Shown here: one piece after another, positions 46,344-55,515 of the stretch
Layout of the letters: every line of letters begins with the position of its first letter
How positions within the stretch are numbered: the first letter of the stretch is position 1
Assembly (NCBI RefSeq): GCF_031624395.1
Contig: NZ_JAMQON010000001.1
Span: 248,001 to 312,000, forward strand
From: Halomicroarcula saliterrae
GTDB taxonomy: Archaea; Halobacteriota; Halobacteria; Halobacteriales; Haloarculaceae
DNA length: 64,000 nt
Reading direction: 5' to 3'
The notes under the pieces: model-generated
The model's input: the letters and a program-made list of their open reading frames with translations, nothing else
The model's database searches: none
Told to the model about the DNA's origin: nothing
Position numbers and translations under genes: made by a program

Positions 46344-47191
46344 TGGATATCGTCCGCCCGGAGTTCGTTCCCGACGCCTCGCTCTCGACCGCGGAGATGG
46401 AGGCCCTGCAGCGCGATATCGCCGACGTCGCGGTCTTCTCTGACGATTTCACGTTCGACCCCGACGCCGTCGCTCTCGGTGGCCCCGCCGGACAGCAGAC
46501 GCTCGGTGAACAGGGCGACGAACACGCCGCGGGCGACCGCCCGCTCGTCGCCGGCGTCGACCAGGCGTTCGTCGGCGACCGCGCCGTCTCGGCCGTCGTC
46601 GTCCTCCGCGGGCGAGAGGTAGTCGAGCGCGTCTGGGCCGTCGAACCGGCCGAAATCCCGTACGTCCCCGGGCTGCTCTCCTTCCGGGAGGGCGGTGCCA
46701 TCCTGTCGGCGTTCGGGGCGCTCGACTGTGAGCCCGACGTCGTCTTCGTGGACGGCAGCGGTCGCATCCACTACCGCGAGGCCGGACTGGCGACGCATAT
46801 CGGTGTTACGCTCGACGTCCCGGCTGTCGGCGTCGCGAAGAACCTCCTCTGTGGCGAGCCGACGGAGTCGCTGGACCGCAAACTCCCCGAGGGGGCCCGC
46901 GTCCCGATAGAGGCCGACGCCCGGGTGGAGACCAGCGTTGCGTCGGGGGCACAACGGGCAGACGGCGACGCCGTCGACGCCACCGAGGGGACCGTCATCG
47001 GCTACGCCGTCCAGAGCCGCCAGTACGAGTCCGACAGCCAGTACATCAACCCGCTCGTCGTCAGCCCGGGCCATCGGGTCAGCGCCGAGACGGCGGCCGA
47101 CCTCGTGCTGGCGACGGCAGCGGGCTACAAGCTTCCCGAACCCACGCGGCTGGCGGACTCGTACGCCGACTCGGTGAAAGGCGAACTCTGA
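46343..47191 (+). CDS. nfi: endonuclease V
   Basis: This 282-residue protein has the endonuclease V core: AGVDQAFVGDRAVSAVVVL with the first catalytic Asp, VWAVEPAEIPYVPGLLSFREG, VFVDGSGRIHYREAGLATHIGV with the second Asp, and GVAKNLLCGE. It nicks DNA next to deoxyinosine, or RNA at inosine. The ATG overlaps the rhomboid stop by one base. The N-terminal 45 residues are an acidic extension not found in bacterial Nfi. Confidence 0.88.
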   Translation: MDIVRPEFVPDASLSTAEMEALQRDIADVAVFSDDFTFDPDAVALGGPAGQQTLGEQGDEHAAGDRPLVAGVDQAFVGDRAVSAVVVLRGREVVERVWAVEPAEIPYVPGLLSFREGGAILSAFGALDCEPDVVFVDGSGRIHYREAGLATHIGVTLDVPAVGVAKNLLCGEPTESLDRKLPEGARVPIEADARVETSVASGAQRADGDAVDATEGTVIGYAVQSRQYESDSQYINPLVVSPGHRVSAETAADLVLATAAGYKLPEPTRLADSYADSVKGEL

Positions 47192-47251
47192 GCGGATTCT
47201 TGCGACGCCGAACGGGGGAAGCTTAATTGTCCGGGGCGTGTCGGCCCGAAC

Positions 47252-48085
47252 ATGGCCAAGACGGTACTCGTAACCGGTGCCTCATCGGGCATCGGCCGCG
47301 CGACAGCCGAGGCGTTTCTCGACGACGACTGGCAGGTCTGGGCGACCGCCCGCGACGAGGAGGACGTGGCCGACCTCGCGGCGGCCGGCTGTGAGACAGC
47401 CGAACTCGACGTGACCGAGCCCGAGGCGTGCGAACGCGTCGTCGAGGACGTCGTCGAGTCGGCGGGGCGCATCGACTGTCTGGTGAACAACGCCGGCTAC
47501 GCCCAGTTCGGGGCGGTCGAGGACGTTTCGACGGCGGACCTGGCCGCTTCGGGCGGCCAGTTCGACGTGAACCTCTACGGGCCACACCGTCTCATCCGCC
47601 AGGTCATGCCCCACATGCGCGCTCGCGAGAACGGTGCCATCATCAACGTCTCCAGCGTCGCCGGCCGCCTCGCGCTGCCGGGGCAGGGCGCCTACGCCGC
47701 CTCGAAGTTCGCCCTCGAAGGGCTGAGCGACGCGCTCCGCGTCGAGGCCGCCGAGTACGGTATCGACGTCGTCGTGGTCGAACCGGGCCCGGTCGAGACG
47801 AACTTCTACGACCGCGCCCGTGCGGAACAGGACGACCTGGAGACGACCGGCGCCTACGACTGGCTCTACACCGCCCGGGAGGACTCCCGGCTCGCCGGCG
47901 TGCAGGACGCGCTGTCGGTGACGCCGGAGACCGTCGCACTGACTATCCGGGACGCCGCGAACGCGAGCGACCCCGACCCGCGCTACGCCGTCGGCGAGGG
48001 CGCGAAGCTTATTCTCATGGCACGGTACCTCCCGGCGCGCTGGCGAGACGCCGCTTTCGGTGTGATTCGGAAGCTGACGAACTGA
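47252..48085 (+). CDS. short-chain dehydrogenase/reductase (SDR)
   Basis: This 277-residue enzyme has the NAD(P)-binding TGASSGIG motif at 8-15, the NNAGYAQFG segment, and the catalytic Ser and YAASK (Tyr-x3-Lys) triad. FALEGLSDALRVEAAEYGIDVVVVEPGPVETNF is the usual C-terminal core. The sequence type is that of classical SDRs acting on hydroxy-ketones or lipids. It has no close operon partner, so the substrate is unknown. Confidence 0.88.
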   Translation: MAKTVLVTGASSGIGRATAEAFLDDDWQVWATARDEEDVADLAAAGCETAELDVTEPEACERVVEDVVESAGRIDCLVNNAGYAQFGAVEDVSTADLAASGGQFDVNLYGPHRLIRQVMPHMRARENGAIINVSSVAGRLALPGQGAYAASKFALEGLSDALRVEAAEYGIDVVVVEPGPVETNFYDRARAEQDDLETTGAYDWLYTAREDSRLAGVQDALSVTPETVALTIRDAANASDPDPRYAVGEGAKLILMARYLPARWRDAAFGVIRKLTN

Positions 48086-48100
48086 GCCCCCTCGAACCGC

Positions 48101-49189
48101 TCAGTCCAGACAGGCCGCGACCACCGACAGCAGCCCCTCGCCGTGGACCTCGTCGGCAAACAGCGGCACCCGCCGGACCTCGTGGCCCCGGAAGAGGTCC
48201 TGTGCACGGGCCAGCGCCTCCTGCTGGACCTCCCAGCGCCGGGCGCAGAACTCACAGTGGTCGGTGTTTGGGCCGGGGATGTCGACCTCGCGGCCCAGCA
48301 CCTCGCTCGGGTCCTGCATCACCCGGTTGACGACGATGGTGCTGACCGGAATCTCGAAGTCGGTGAGCTGGGCAAGCAGGCGCTCGGACTCCATCACCGA
48401 GAGGGTCTCGGGCACCATCACGATGCGGAAGTCGGTGCGAGTCGGGTCCCGCAGGATGGCCCGCAGGCGTTCGATGCGCTCGGACAGTTCCTCTAAGTCC
48501 TGGATGCCGGCCTCCGTATCCACGTCGTCCCCGCCGCCGAACATCCCTTTCATCGAATCCATCATCCCCGAGAAGCGCTCGCGGAGTTTCAGAATCGTCC
48601 CGACCATCGAGTCCATCGTCTCGGGCAGTTCCAGCAGCCGCAGCGTGTGACCGGTCGGCGCCGTGTCGATGACCACGCGGTCGAACCGGTCGTCGTCGGT
48701 GTAGTCGAGCAGGAGTCGCATCGCCGCGGCCTCGTCCGCGCCGGGCATCGAGCCACCCAGCAGCCCGTCTTCGCCGCCGATGGGGTTCTCCTCGCTCGCG
48801 TCGCCACCCATGGGCCCACCAGCGTCGCCCATCGGCCCGCCGCCGCCGAGCATCCCGCCCAGGCCGCCCAGCGCGTCGTCTTCCATTCCCAGGGGCCCCT
48901 CGCCCATCGCGGCCTCGGGGTCGATTTCCGCGGCGTAGAGCGGGATATCCTCGCGGATGCGGGTCGGTTCGGCGGGGATATCAGTCTCCAAGGTGTCCGA
49001 CAGCGAGTGGGCCGGGTCCGTCGAGACGACCAGCGTCGCCGTCCCGTCGCGGGCCGACGCCAGCGCCGTGGCCGCGGCACACGTCGTCTTTCCGACGCCG
49101 CCTTTCCCCCCGTACAGCACGTACTCCGGCGCGTCGACACCGGTCGGTGCGTCGATGTCGTCGACTGCTTCGACGTCCAGATTGCTCAT
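48101..49189 (-). CDS. ArsA/Get3-family ATPase (TRC40-like)
   Basis: This 362-residue ATPase has the deviant P-loop GGKGGVGKTTCAAATA (about 27-41), switch motifs STDPAHSLSD and DTAPTGHTLRLLELP, and a CxxC pair (HCEFCARR) that binds zinc between Get3 subunits. A Met/Gly-rich insert (about 100-135: GGLGGMLGGGGPMGDAGGPMGG) sits where Get3 binds hydrophobic tail anchors. Only one ATPase half is present. This fits a tail-anchored protein targeting factor rather than an arsenite pump; no ArsB or ArsC is nearby. Confidence 0.85.
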   Translation of the reverse strand: MSNLDVEAVDDIDAPTGVDAPEYVLYGGKGGVGKTTCAAATALASARDGTATLVVSTDPAHSLSDTLETDIPAEPTRIREDIPLYAAEIDPEAAMGEGPLGMEDDALGGLGGMLGGGGPMGDAGGPMGGDASEENPIGGEDGLLGGSMPGADEAAAMRLLLDYTDDDRFDRVVIDTAPTGHTLRLLELPETMDSMVGTILKLRERFSGMMDSMKGMFGGGDDVDTEAGIQDLEELSERIERLRAILRDPTRTDFRIVMVPETLSVMESERLLAQLTDFEIPVSTIVVNRVMQDPSEVLGREVDIPGPNTDHCEFCARRWEVQQEALARAQDLFRGHEVRRVPLFADEVHGEGLLSVVAACLD

Positions 49190-49305
49190 ACCCGAGGCTG
49201 TGTTTCCTGACTTGAGTAGTTCCCGGAAAAGGCGAGCGAGCGCGACCCGTCGCTGTCGCCTATCTGTCAACCGTCGTGGGCCGCTCCACGCCGGCTGAGA
49301 CGTGA

Positions 49306-49467
49306 CTACTGACGCGAGGAACGCGCTTCGCGGACCTCGGCGCCGTCTCGGAGTTTGTCTTCGCAGTTCGGGCAGACCCTCGGCCCGTGTGCTTCGGAGG
49401 CTTCCGGTGTAAACACCCGCACGTACTGCTCAGTTACGAATTCGCCGCAGTTCTGACACTCGGGCAT
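49306..49467 (-). CDS. 53-residue DUF7563-like zinc-finger microprotein
   Basis: This microprotein begins MPECQNCGEFVTEQYVRVFT and ends DGAEVREARSSRQ. It carries two CxxC pairs (CQNC and CPNC), the layout of haloarchaeal small zinc-finger proteins; I recall a close DUF7563 pattern. A single zinc ion is expected. Homologues of this size often affect swimming, biofilm or stress in Haloferax, but this specific one is not characterised. It lies 89 bases downstream of the helicase gene on the same strand, with an AT-rich stretch between them. Confidence 0.75.
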   Translation of the reverse strand: MPECQNCGEFVTEQYVRVFTPEASEAHGPRVCPNCEDKLRDGAEVREARSSRQ

Positions 49468-49556
49468 CCCTTGTAACACTCTAATAATGATGTAAATGCT
49501 TTTTGTTTACGGCCAACGAGGCAGTTACAAACCGCGTTCAGGCGACCAGCCGCCGA

Positions 49557-52001
49557 TTATCCGTGGTTTCGCCAGAACGACTCCAGCTGGCCGGCCAGAA
49601 AGTCGGGGGTCATCCGCGTGAACTCCTCGCGCTCGCCCTCGGGGAGAAACTCGTAGACCGAGTGGCGGCCGTCGGGGGTGTAGCGACGGCCGACGAAGGC
49701 GCGCACCCCGACCTCCTCGGCCCCCCGAATGACCCGGCCGATGGCCTGACGGGCGCGCCTGACCGCGGGCACCGTCAGCGCGTACTCGAAGGCGTTCTCC
49801 TCGCCGAAGGTGTCGCCGTAGGCCCGCTGGACGCCCCGAATCCGGGGCGAGCCGATGTTCACGAGCGGGATCCCGACGACGGCACAGGTCGACAGCTTCG
49901 CGCCGTCGTAGTCGACGCCCTCGGTGAGCGTGCCCCGCGTCGAGGTGACGAGCACCTTCCCCTCGCCGGCGAAGAACGACCGCTTGGTCCGCTCGGTCTC
50001 CTCGTTGCTGGAGGACTCGTCGACGAGGACGGCTTTCTCGACGGCTTCCTGCAGGTAGGCGCCGGCCCATTGCGCCTCCCGGTAGTTCGGCATGGCTATC
50101 ATGACGTTGCCCGGCGAACGCGCCAGCGCGCGCAGGGCCTGGGCGTACTCGTCCCGGGTCGGGTTCCAGTTCTCGCCCAGCGGCTTCATCTCCCCCGGGT
50201 TCCCGCGATTTCGCGCGGTAAAGGGCCGGGCGTCGACGAGATACGAGGCCCGGTTCTCCGGCGGGAACGGGAGGTCGTAGGTCGCCGAGCGGACCGGCCG
50301 CGTCGGGGAGTCCTCGTCGGTATCGTCTACGGCCTGCTCGGCCAGTCCGTCCAGTCCGGCGACGCGGGTGAACACGTCGAGCGGTTCCAGCGTCGCGCTC
50401 ATCACCACGCCGCCGCCGAGTTCGTCGAAGGCGTCCCGCAGCGCAACGGCGGGCATGCAGTTGTAACAGAGCAGCCCCGGCGTGTAGACGGCCTCGTAGT
50501 CGGCGTCGGTGGCCCGGCGCCCGTCGGGGGAGTGTTCGAGTTCGATCTCCCGCAGGAACGTCGAGTGGTCCCGCTCCCACCAGTGGCCACAGATAGCCCC
50601 GACGGCGGCACAGACGGGCTGGCGGGTCAGCCCGAGCTGGTCGATAGCGTCCTCGACGGCCGCGCCGACCGTCGCGAGCGAGCGCCACAGCTGCCCGTCG
50701 TACCCCTTGCCCTCGGCCCACTCGGTGAGTTCGTCCCGCTCGACGGTGTCGGGGTCCCGCAGCGGTATCTCGCGGTCGTGGTCCGGGAGGACCGCGGGGT
50801 CGGCGCGCCACCCCTCGTGCTCGCTGTCCAGGAACGACTCGACGCGGTCGTCCAGCCACCGTTCGAGGTCGGCGTAGAACTTGCGTGCGCGGTCGACCGC
50901 TTCGAGCGGAACCTCGCGGGCGTCCAGTACCTCCCGGACCTGCGCCTTGTGGTCGGCGGTCTGCTGGGCGCGCTGGACCAGCAGGTCACAGTCGTTGCGC
51001 GCCTGCGTGATGGTCTGTTTGCCCAGGCGGTCCGACAGCAGATCCCGGACCCGCTCTTCCAGCCGGTGGGCCTCGTCCACGACGACGAAGGTCTGCTCGT
51101 CGAGAACCGACGACAGCAGCGGCCGGGAGTTCGGGTCGAAGAGGTGGTTGTAGTTGCCGACGACGACGTCGGCCTCCGCCAGCATGACGCTCATCACTCG
51201 GTGGGGACAGGTGCCCCGCTCGACCGCTTCCGGGAGGTAGTCCTCGATAGTGACGACGTTGTTCGGCCCGGCCGAGAAGTCCACCGGCGAGCCCTTGTTC
51301 CGGGCGTACCAGTCGGCCTCGAACGGGCAGTACAGCGGCGGGTCGTCGCCCCCGGCCATGGATTCGGGGGCGGTGGGCTGGCTCGGGCGGTACGGCGACG
51401 CTGCGCCGGCCGTCGAGAGCGCGTCCTCGCCGAGCGTCGTCTGGGACGCGGCGTCGGGGCGGGCGGCCGCGGCCAGGTCCTGACCCAGTCGCGGGTCCCA
51501 CCACTGGTCGTCCTCGTCGACCTCGTTGTCGATGGCGGTGTCGGCGACGGCCGCCCCGTCCCCGCGGCCGTCGCCCTCGACCAGCCGGGCGGTCGCCTCC
51601 CGCAGGTCCTCACAGCGGTCGTGGGTGCTCGCGTCGTCGGGGAACTTCCCCTCGCGGCCGTACGGACAGAGGTCCCGTTTCCCCACGAGAGAGATGCCGT
51701 CGAAGGGCTCGTCCAGCCCGGCGTTGAGCGTCCGGAGGTCGTCGACGAACTGCTGGAGCTGTTGTTTGACCGGCGTCACGACGACGATGCGGTCGTACAG
51801 GTCGGTGTCCCTGACGAGGTGGGCGCCGGCGGTCAGGGCCGCCATGGTCTTGCCCGTGCCACACGGGCCTTCCATCGCGAGGAACCCCCGGGATTTCCCG
51901 GCCTCGATGACCCGCTCGATAGCGTCGGCCTGGTTCGCGTACGGCTCCTCGAAGCCGAAGTACGGACGCCACGCCTCGCTCCCTGAAGCCGTCTCCCGCA
52001 T
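49557..52001 (-). CDS. XPD/DinG-like ATP-dependent DNA helicase with iron-sulfur cysteines
   Basis: This 814-residue superfamily 2 helicase has Walker A EGPCGTGKT at 44-52 and the DEAH box VVVDEAHRLEERV at 306-318. Between them lie four cysteines, Cys112, Cys130, Cys225 and Cys265, as in the [4Fe-4S] domain of XPD. C-terminal motifs include MIAMPNYREAQW, LVTSTRGTLTEGVDYDG and QAIGRVIRG. It unwinds DNA in repair. The region between Cys130 and Cys225 is a long acidic insert. The start at 52001 is backed by a TATA-like TTCAAATA about 27 bases upstream. The frame to 52568 is discarded. Confidence 0.87.
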   Translation of the reverse strand: MRETASGSEAWRPYFGFEEPYANQADAIERVIEAGKSRGFLAMEGPCGTGKTMAALTAGAHLVRDTDLYDRIVVVTPVKQQLQQFVDDLRTLNAGLDEPFDGISLVGKRDLCPYGREGKFPDDASTHDRCEDLREATARLVEGDGRGDGAAVADTAIDNEVDEDDQWWDPRLGQDLAAAARPDAASQTTLGEDALSTAGAASPYRPSQPTAPESMAGGDDPPLYCPFEADWYARNKGSPVDFSAGPNNVVTIEDYLPEAVERGTCPHRVMSVMLAEADVVVGNYNHLFDPNSRPLLSSVLDEQTFVVVDEAHRLEERVRDLLSDRLGKQTITQARNDCDLLVQRAQQTADHKAQVREVLDAREVPLEAVDRARKFYADLERWLDDRVESFLDSEHEGWRADPAVLPDHDREIPLRDPDTVERDELTEWAEGKGYDGQLWRSLATVGAAVEDAIDQLGLTRQPVCAAVGAICGHWWERDHSTFLREIELEHSPDGRRATDADYEAVYTPGLLCYNCMPAVALRDAFDELGGGVVMSATLEPLDVFTRVAGLDGLAEQAVDDTDEDSPTRPVRSATYDLPFPPENRASYLVDARPFTARNRGNPGEMKPLGENWNPTRDEYAQALRALARSPGNVMIAMPNYREAQWAGAYLQEAVEKAVLVDESSSNEETERTKRSFFAGEGKVLVTSTRGTLTEGVDYDGAKLSTCAVVGIPLVNIGSPRIRGVQRAYGDTFGEENAFEYALTVPAVRRARQAIGRVIRGAEEVGVRAFVGRRYTPDGRHSVYEFLPEGEREEFTRMTPDFLAGQLESFWRNHG

Positions 52002-52051
52002 TGCCCCGGGGTTAGGCGTCCCCGTATTTGAACCGCGGGGTTCGACACCGC

Positions 52052-52071
52052 TTCTGGTTACGTAATCAGAA
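52052..52071. promoter_or_regulatory. 20-bp palindrome between divergent helicase and propeller genes
   Basis: TTCTGGTTACGTAATCAGAA at 52052-52071 is an inverted repeat matching at nine of ten base pairs. It sits in the 105-base divergent gap, four bases upstream of the propeller gene's TATA-like TTAATA (52076-52081) and some 20 bases from the helicase gene's TATA-like word (52023-52031). That places it where a bound protein would block or aid transcription factor B. The regulator is unknown. Confidence 0.55.
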
Positions 52072-52106
52072 ACGGTTAATACAGCTACTAGATATGTTGT
52101 TTGAAC

Positions 52107-54098
52107 GTGCCAGGTAGACATCGAGAGACCTACGGGACGCGCTCGCCGGAGCTCACGCCCCCGTTCCCGAAACCGGCCGACGACATCGGGCTCGCGACCC
52201 CGGTCGGCGTGGTTCAGGACCGGGAGGGGCGTGTCTGGGTCGCCGACGCGGGCAACAGCCGTCTGCTCGTCTTCGACCGCACGCTGGAGCGGGTGCTCGG
52301 ACAGGTCGGCCGGTTCGGGACCGACCCCGGCGCCTTCGACCTCCCGTTCCGGTTGGCTCACCATCCGAGCGAACCCCGCGTGTTCGTCACCGACCTCGGC
52401 AACGGCCGGGTGCAGGAACTCGCCTACGGCCGGGCCGGCACAGAGGGTGTCGCGGTGACCGTCGAGCAGGTGTTCGGGCCCGAAAGCGACGAGTTCCACC
52501 CCAACGGCGTGGCGGTCCACGAGGGTGCCGACGGGCTGACGATATTCGTCGCCGACGAGTTCTACCACGAGGACCCCGCGGATACCCGGAGCCGTGTCGT
52601 CGTCTTCGACGGGGCGGGCAGTCAGATCGGGAGCTTCCGCGCCGTTACCCGACCAGACGACGACGCCGTCGGGCTCTACTGGCCACAGGGCCTCGACACG
52701 GACCCGGACGGGAACCTCCTCGTCGCGAACACCGGCTACGGCCAGCAGGCCCGGGAGTTCGGCCGGCCGCCCTACTACGCGAACGTGGTCCGCTGTGACC
52801 GCGAGGGCCGCGGTGTCCCGTTCCCGTCGACGGGAAGCCCCGTGCTAGACGACGAGTTCGCGATTCCGCGCGCGGTCAGCTACCTCCCGGCGGAGGAGCG
52901 CATCCTCGTCCCCGACATCGGCGGCGGCCACCTCTACGCCTACTCGCTGGACGGCGACCGCCGCGGCGAGGTACCGTCGGTCGTCGCGCCCGACATCGAG
53001 ACGCGACGGTTCGGCGCCCCGATGGCGGTCACCGGTTACGAACCCGCCCCCGACGCCGACCCGACCGGCGCCATCCGCGGCCGCGTGCTGGTCACCGAAG
53101 CCCTCGACCACGCCGTCTCGGCCTACCGACTGCGCTTCGTCGCGGAGAAGAAGCGCCGGCTGGCGACGGTCGACGGCCGCCGGAACCGGGCCGGGCAGTT
53201 CGACTTCGCCTCCGGCTCGGCCGTCCAGCGACCGACCGACGACCGGGTCCTCTGGGTCGGCGACGGCGGCAACGGTCGCGCCCAGCACACCGGCAGTGGG
53301 CTCGAAGCGCCCGTCTCACCGGCCGCGCTGCCCGAGAACCGCTTCCCGGCGACGCTCGCGACGTGGCATCCCGGCGACGAGACGTACCTCTTTGCCGCCG
53401 ACTACACCGCCGACGCCGGCGAAGCTGACGACGACCGCCAGCTCCACTGCTACCGGCTCCGCAACGGCGAGCCCCACCACGTCGTCAGCTTCGGCGGCTG
53501 GGGCTACTTCGGCGGCGACGTGCGCCTGCCCCGCGGGATGGCCGTCGAACCCCTCGACCGCGACCGGGCTCGGCTCCACGTCGCGGACTCGCTCAACGGC
53601 CGCCTCGCGTCGTGGGTCGTGAACCGCCGGACCGAATCCGTCGAGGACCACGACACGCGGGGCACGTTCGGCCACGACGCCGGCGAGTTCTGGCTCCCCT
53701 CCGACGTGGCGGTCGGGCCCGAAGCGACCTACGTCGCCGACCGCAGCAACGACCGACTCCAGTACGACGCCGGCGACGGCTGGCAGGTCGTCGGACGGGC
53801 GGGCTACGGCGACGACAGCGGTCGATTCCTCCTGCCGACGAGCCTCGCGCTCGCCGACGGCTACCTGTTCGTGGTCGACCTCGTGAACCGGGCCATCAAA
53901 GTGTTCGAGACGCTCCCGGGCGGCGGAATTCCCGAGGAGCCGGCGGATTCGTTCGGCACGTTCGGCGGTCAGACCGCCGGTGGGGACCTCTGGTTCCCGG
54001 CGATGATAAGCGCCGTCTCCCACGACGACGGCGTGACGGTGTTGCTACCCGACAGTGTCCTGAACGTGGTGTACCGGTTCGAGTGGACGGCGCCCTGA
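52107..54098 (+). CDS. NHL-repeat beta-propeller protein
   Basis: This 663-residue protein has repeated propeller blades with DREGRVWVADAGNSRLLVF-, ADSLNGRLASW- and VADRSNDRLQYD-type NHL repeats, about six or more. No signal peptide or membrane helix is present, so it is probably cytoplasmic. The start is taken as GTG 52107, 29 bases after the TATA-like TTAATA. A TTG at 52101 is the alternative. Such propellers bind RNA, proteins or small molecules. Its gene ends 105 bases from the convergent CoA transferase. Function unknown. Confidence 0.72.
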   Translation: MPGRHRETYGTRSPELTPPFPKPADDIGLATPVGVVQDREGRVWVADAGNSRLLVFDRTLERVLGQVGRFGTDPGAFDLPFRLAHHPSEPRVFVTDLGNGRVQELAYGRAGTEGVAVTVEQVFGPESDEFHPNGVAVHEGADGLTIFVADEFYHEDPADTRSRVVVFDGAGSQIGSFRAVTRPDDDAVGLYWPQGLDTDPDGNLLVANTGYGQQAREFGRPPYYANVVRCDREGRGVPFPSTGSPVLDDEFAIPRAVSYLPAEERILVPDIGGGHLYAYSLDGDRRGEVPSVVAPDIETRRFGAPMAVTGYEPAPDADPTGAIRGRVLVTEALDHAVSAYRLRFVAEKKRRLATVDGRRNRAGQFDFASGSAVQRPTDDRVLWVGDGGNGRAQHTGSGLEAPVSPAALPENRFPATLATWHPGDETYLFAADYTADAGEADDDRQLHCYRLRNGEPHHVVSFGGWGYFGGDVRLPRGMAVEPLDRDRARLHVADSLNGRLASWVVNRRTESVEDHDTRGTFGHDAGEFWLPSDVAVGPEATYVADRSNDRLQYDAGDGWQVVGRAGYGDDSGRFLLPTSLALADGYLFVVDLVNRAIKVFETLPGGGIPEEPADSFGTFGGQTAGGDLWFPAMISAVSHDDGVTVLLPDSVLNVVYRFEWTAP

Positions 54099-54203
54099 CC
54101 TCAGTCGCCACTGTCGTCTTCCTCGGATTGCTGCGCTGGTCATCGCCGGGAGAGACCACCGGGCAAGCGCCGGATTAGTCGCCGTACGCCGTCCGCAGCA
54201 CGG

Positions 54204-55394
54204 CTAATCGTCGCTCTCGGCGACCTCGCGGCCGCTGTCCACACGCTCCTCTCCCAGCAGCTCCGCCCGATGCTCGTCCAGCAGCGGCGCCCGACCACGC
54301 GGCTCGGGCATGGTCTCGGTCATCTTGATGGGGCTGCCCGCGACAGTCATCACCTCGTCGGAACCGGGCTGGGCCACGTCGGCGAGCATCTCCCGGTCGT
54401 GGACGTGCGGATCGGCGAAGATATCCGCAGTGTCCTGTACGGGCGCGGCCGGGACGCGGCCGGCCAGTCGCTCCAGAATCTCGTCGGTCGCGTGTTCGCG
54501 GGTCCAGTCCGCAATCGCCTCGCGGAGCGACTCCCGGTTGGCCCGCCGACTGGACGCGTCCGGGTACTCCGCGGCCAAATCGGGCCGGTCCATCGCCGCA
54601 CAGAGCGTCTCCCAGTGGCCGTCCGAAAAGGCCGCGACGACGACGTAGCCGTCGCCAGCCTCGAAGGCGTCGTAGGGGAACAGCGTCGGGTGGGAGTTGC
54701 CCTGTCTCGTGGGTGCGTCGCCGTCACAGGAGTACTGATACACCGCGCGTTCGGCCAGCGAGACCATGCAGTCGTACATCGCGGTGTCGACGTACTGGCC
54801 CTCGCCGGTCCGCTCCCGGTGGTGGACCGCGGCGAGAATCCCCACCGCGTTCAGGGCGGCGGTGAAGATGTCGCCGACGCCCGGCCCCACCTTCGTCGGC
54901 GGGCCGTCCGCCTGACCCGTGATCTCCATCACGCCGCCAAGCGCCTGCGCGATGAGGTCGAAGGAGGGCTGGCCCTGGCGGTCCGTCTCGCCCGTGCGCG
55001 GGTCGCCAAAGCCCCGAATCGAGGAGTAGATTAGCTGGGGGTTGCGTTCCAGCAGTGTCTCGTAACTCAGGTCGAACCGTTCCATGGTCCCGGCTTTGAA
55101 GTTCTCGACGACCACGTCGGCGCGTTCGACAAGCGAGAGGAAGGCCTCGCGGTCGGCGTCAGTACGGAGGTCGAGTTCCAGCGAGCGCTTGCCGCGGTTG
55201 ACGCTCTGGAAGTAGCCGCCGTAGGCTTCCGACTCGGCGTCGGAGACGTACGGCGGGTTCTCCCGGATGAGGTCCCCGCCTGGGCGCTCGACCTTTACCA
55301 CATCTGCGCCCATGTCCGCGAGCAACATCGTACAGTACGGCCCGGCGAGGACCTGTGTGAGGTCGAGCACCCGCAGGTCGGCAAGCGCGCTCAT
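54204..55394 (-). CDS. mct: class III CoA transferase, probable succinyl-CoA:mesaconate CoA-transferase
   Basis: This 396-residue CaiB/BaiF protein has the N-terminal VLDLTQVLAGPYCTMLLADMGADVVKVE motif and the GQPSFDLIAQALGG region carrying the catalytic Asp that forms the acyl-CoA-enzyme intermediate. Its position beside glutamate mutase, methylaspartate lyase and mesaconyl-CoA hydratase points to the mesaconate-activating transferase of the methylaspartate cycle, as characterised in Haloarcula hispanica. A TATA-like TTTAAG on the minus strand, centred at 55422, is 28 bases before the ATG at 55394. The longer frame to 55469 crosses this box and is rejected. Confidence 0.86.
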   Translation of the reverse strand: MSALADLRVLDLTQVLAGPYCTMLLADMGADVVKVERPGGDLIRENPPYVSDAESEAYGGYFQSVNRGKRSLELDLRTDADREAFLSLVERADVVVENFKAGTMERFDLSYETLLERNPQLIYSSIRGFGDPRTGETDRQGQPSFDLIAQALGGVMEITGQADGPPTKVGPGVGDIFTAALNAVGILAAVHHRERTGEGQYVDTAMYDCMVSLAERAVYQYSCDGDAPTRQGNSHPTLFPYDAFEAGDGYVVVAAFSDGHWETLCAAMDRPDLAAEYPDASSRRANRESLREAIADWTREHATDEILERLAGRVPAAPVQDTADIFADPHVHDREMLADVAQPGSDEVMTVAGSPIKMTETMPEPRGRAPLLDEHRAELLGEERVDSGREVAESDD

Positions 55395-55515
55395 GGGGGA
55401 ACCGAGTGACGGCGGGGGCTTAAACTTTGGCGATAAATCATTATAGATTCCTAAAGGAGGTATTATCATGAAAGACCATTAGGTTTATTGTTGCGCCCCG
55501 ACCACCACTGAGCAC
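55395..55515. promoter_or_regulatory. divergent promoter of the methylaspartate cycle genes
   Basis: This 121-base region drives mct leftward and mamA rightward. Each has a TATA-like word at leaderless spacing: TTTAAG (minus strand, 55419-55424) and TTTATT (plus strand, 55484-55489, 29 bases before mamA). Between them lies AT-rich sequence with CCTAA and TTAGG as an inverted pair (55450-55454 and 55479-55483). There is also a strong Shine-Dalgarno-like AAAGGAGGT (55453-55461), followed by an ATG at 55468 and a stop four codons later. Confidence 0.6.

Noticed and set aside
48101-49189. Arsenite-pump ATPase
   Set aside because: It has a single ATPase half, the Get3 zinc CxxC and a hydrophobic Met/Gly insert, with no ars genes nearby.
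49557-52568. 1003-codon version of the helicase
   Set aside because: The extra 189 residues run through the divergent promoter, its palindrome and the start of the propeller gene.
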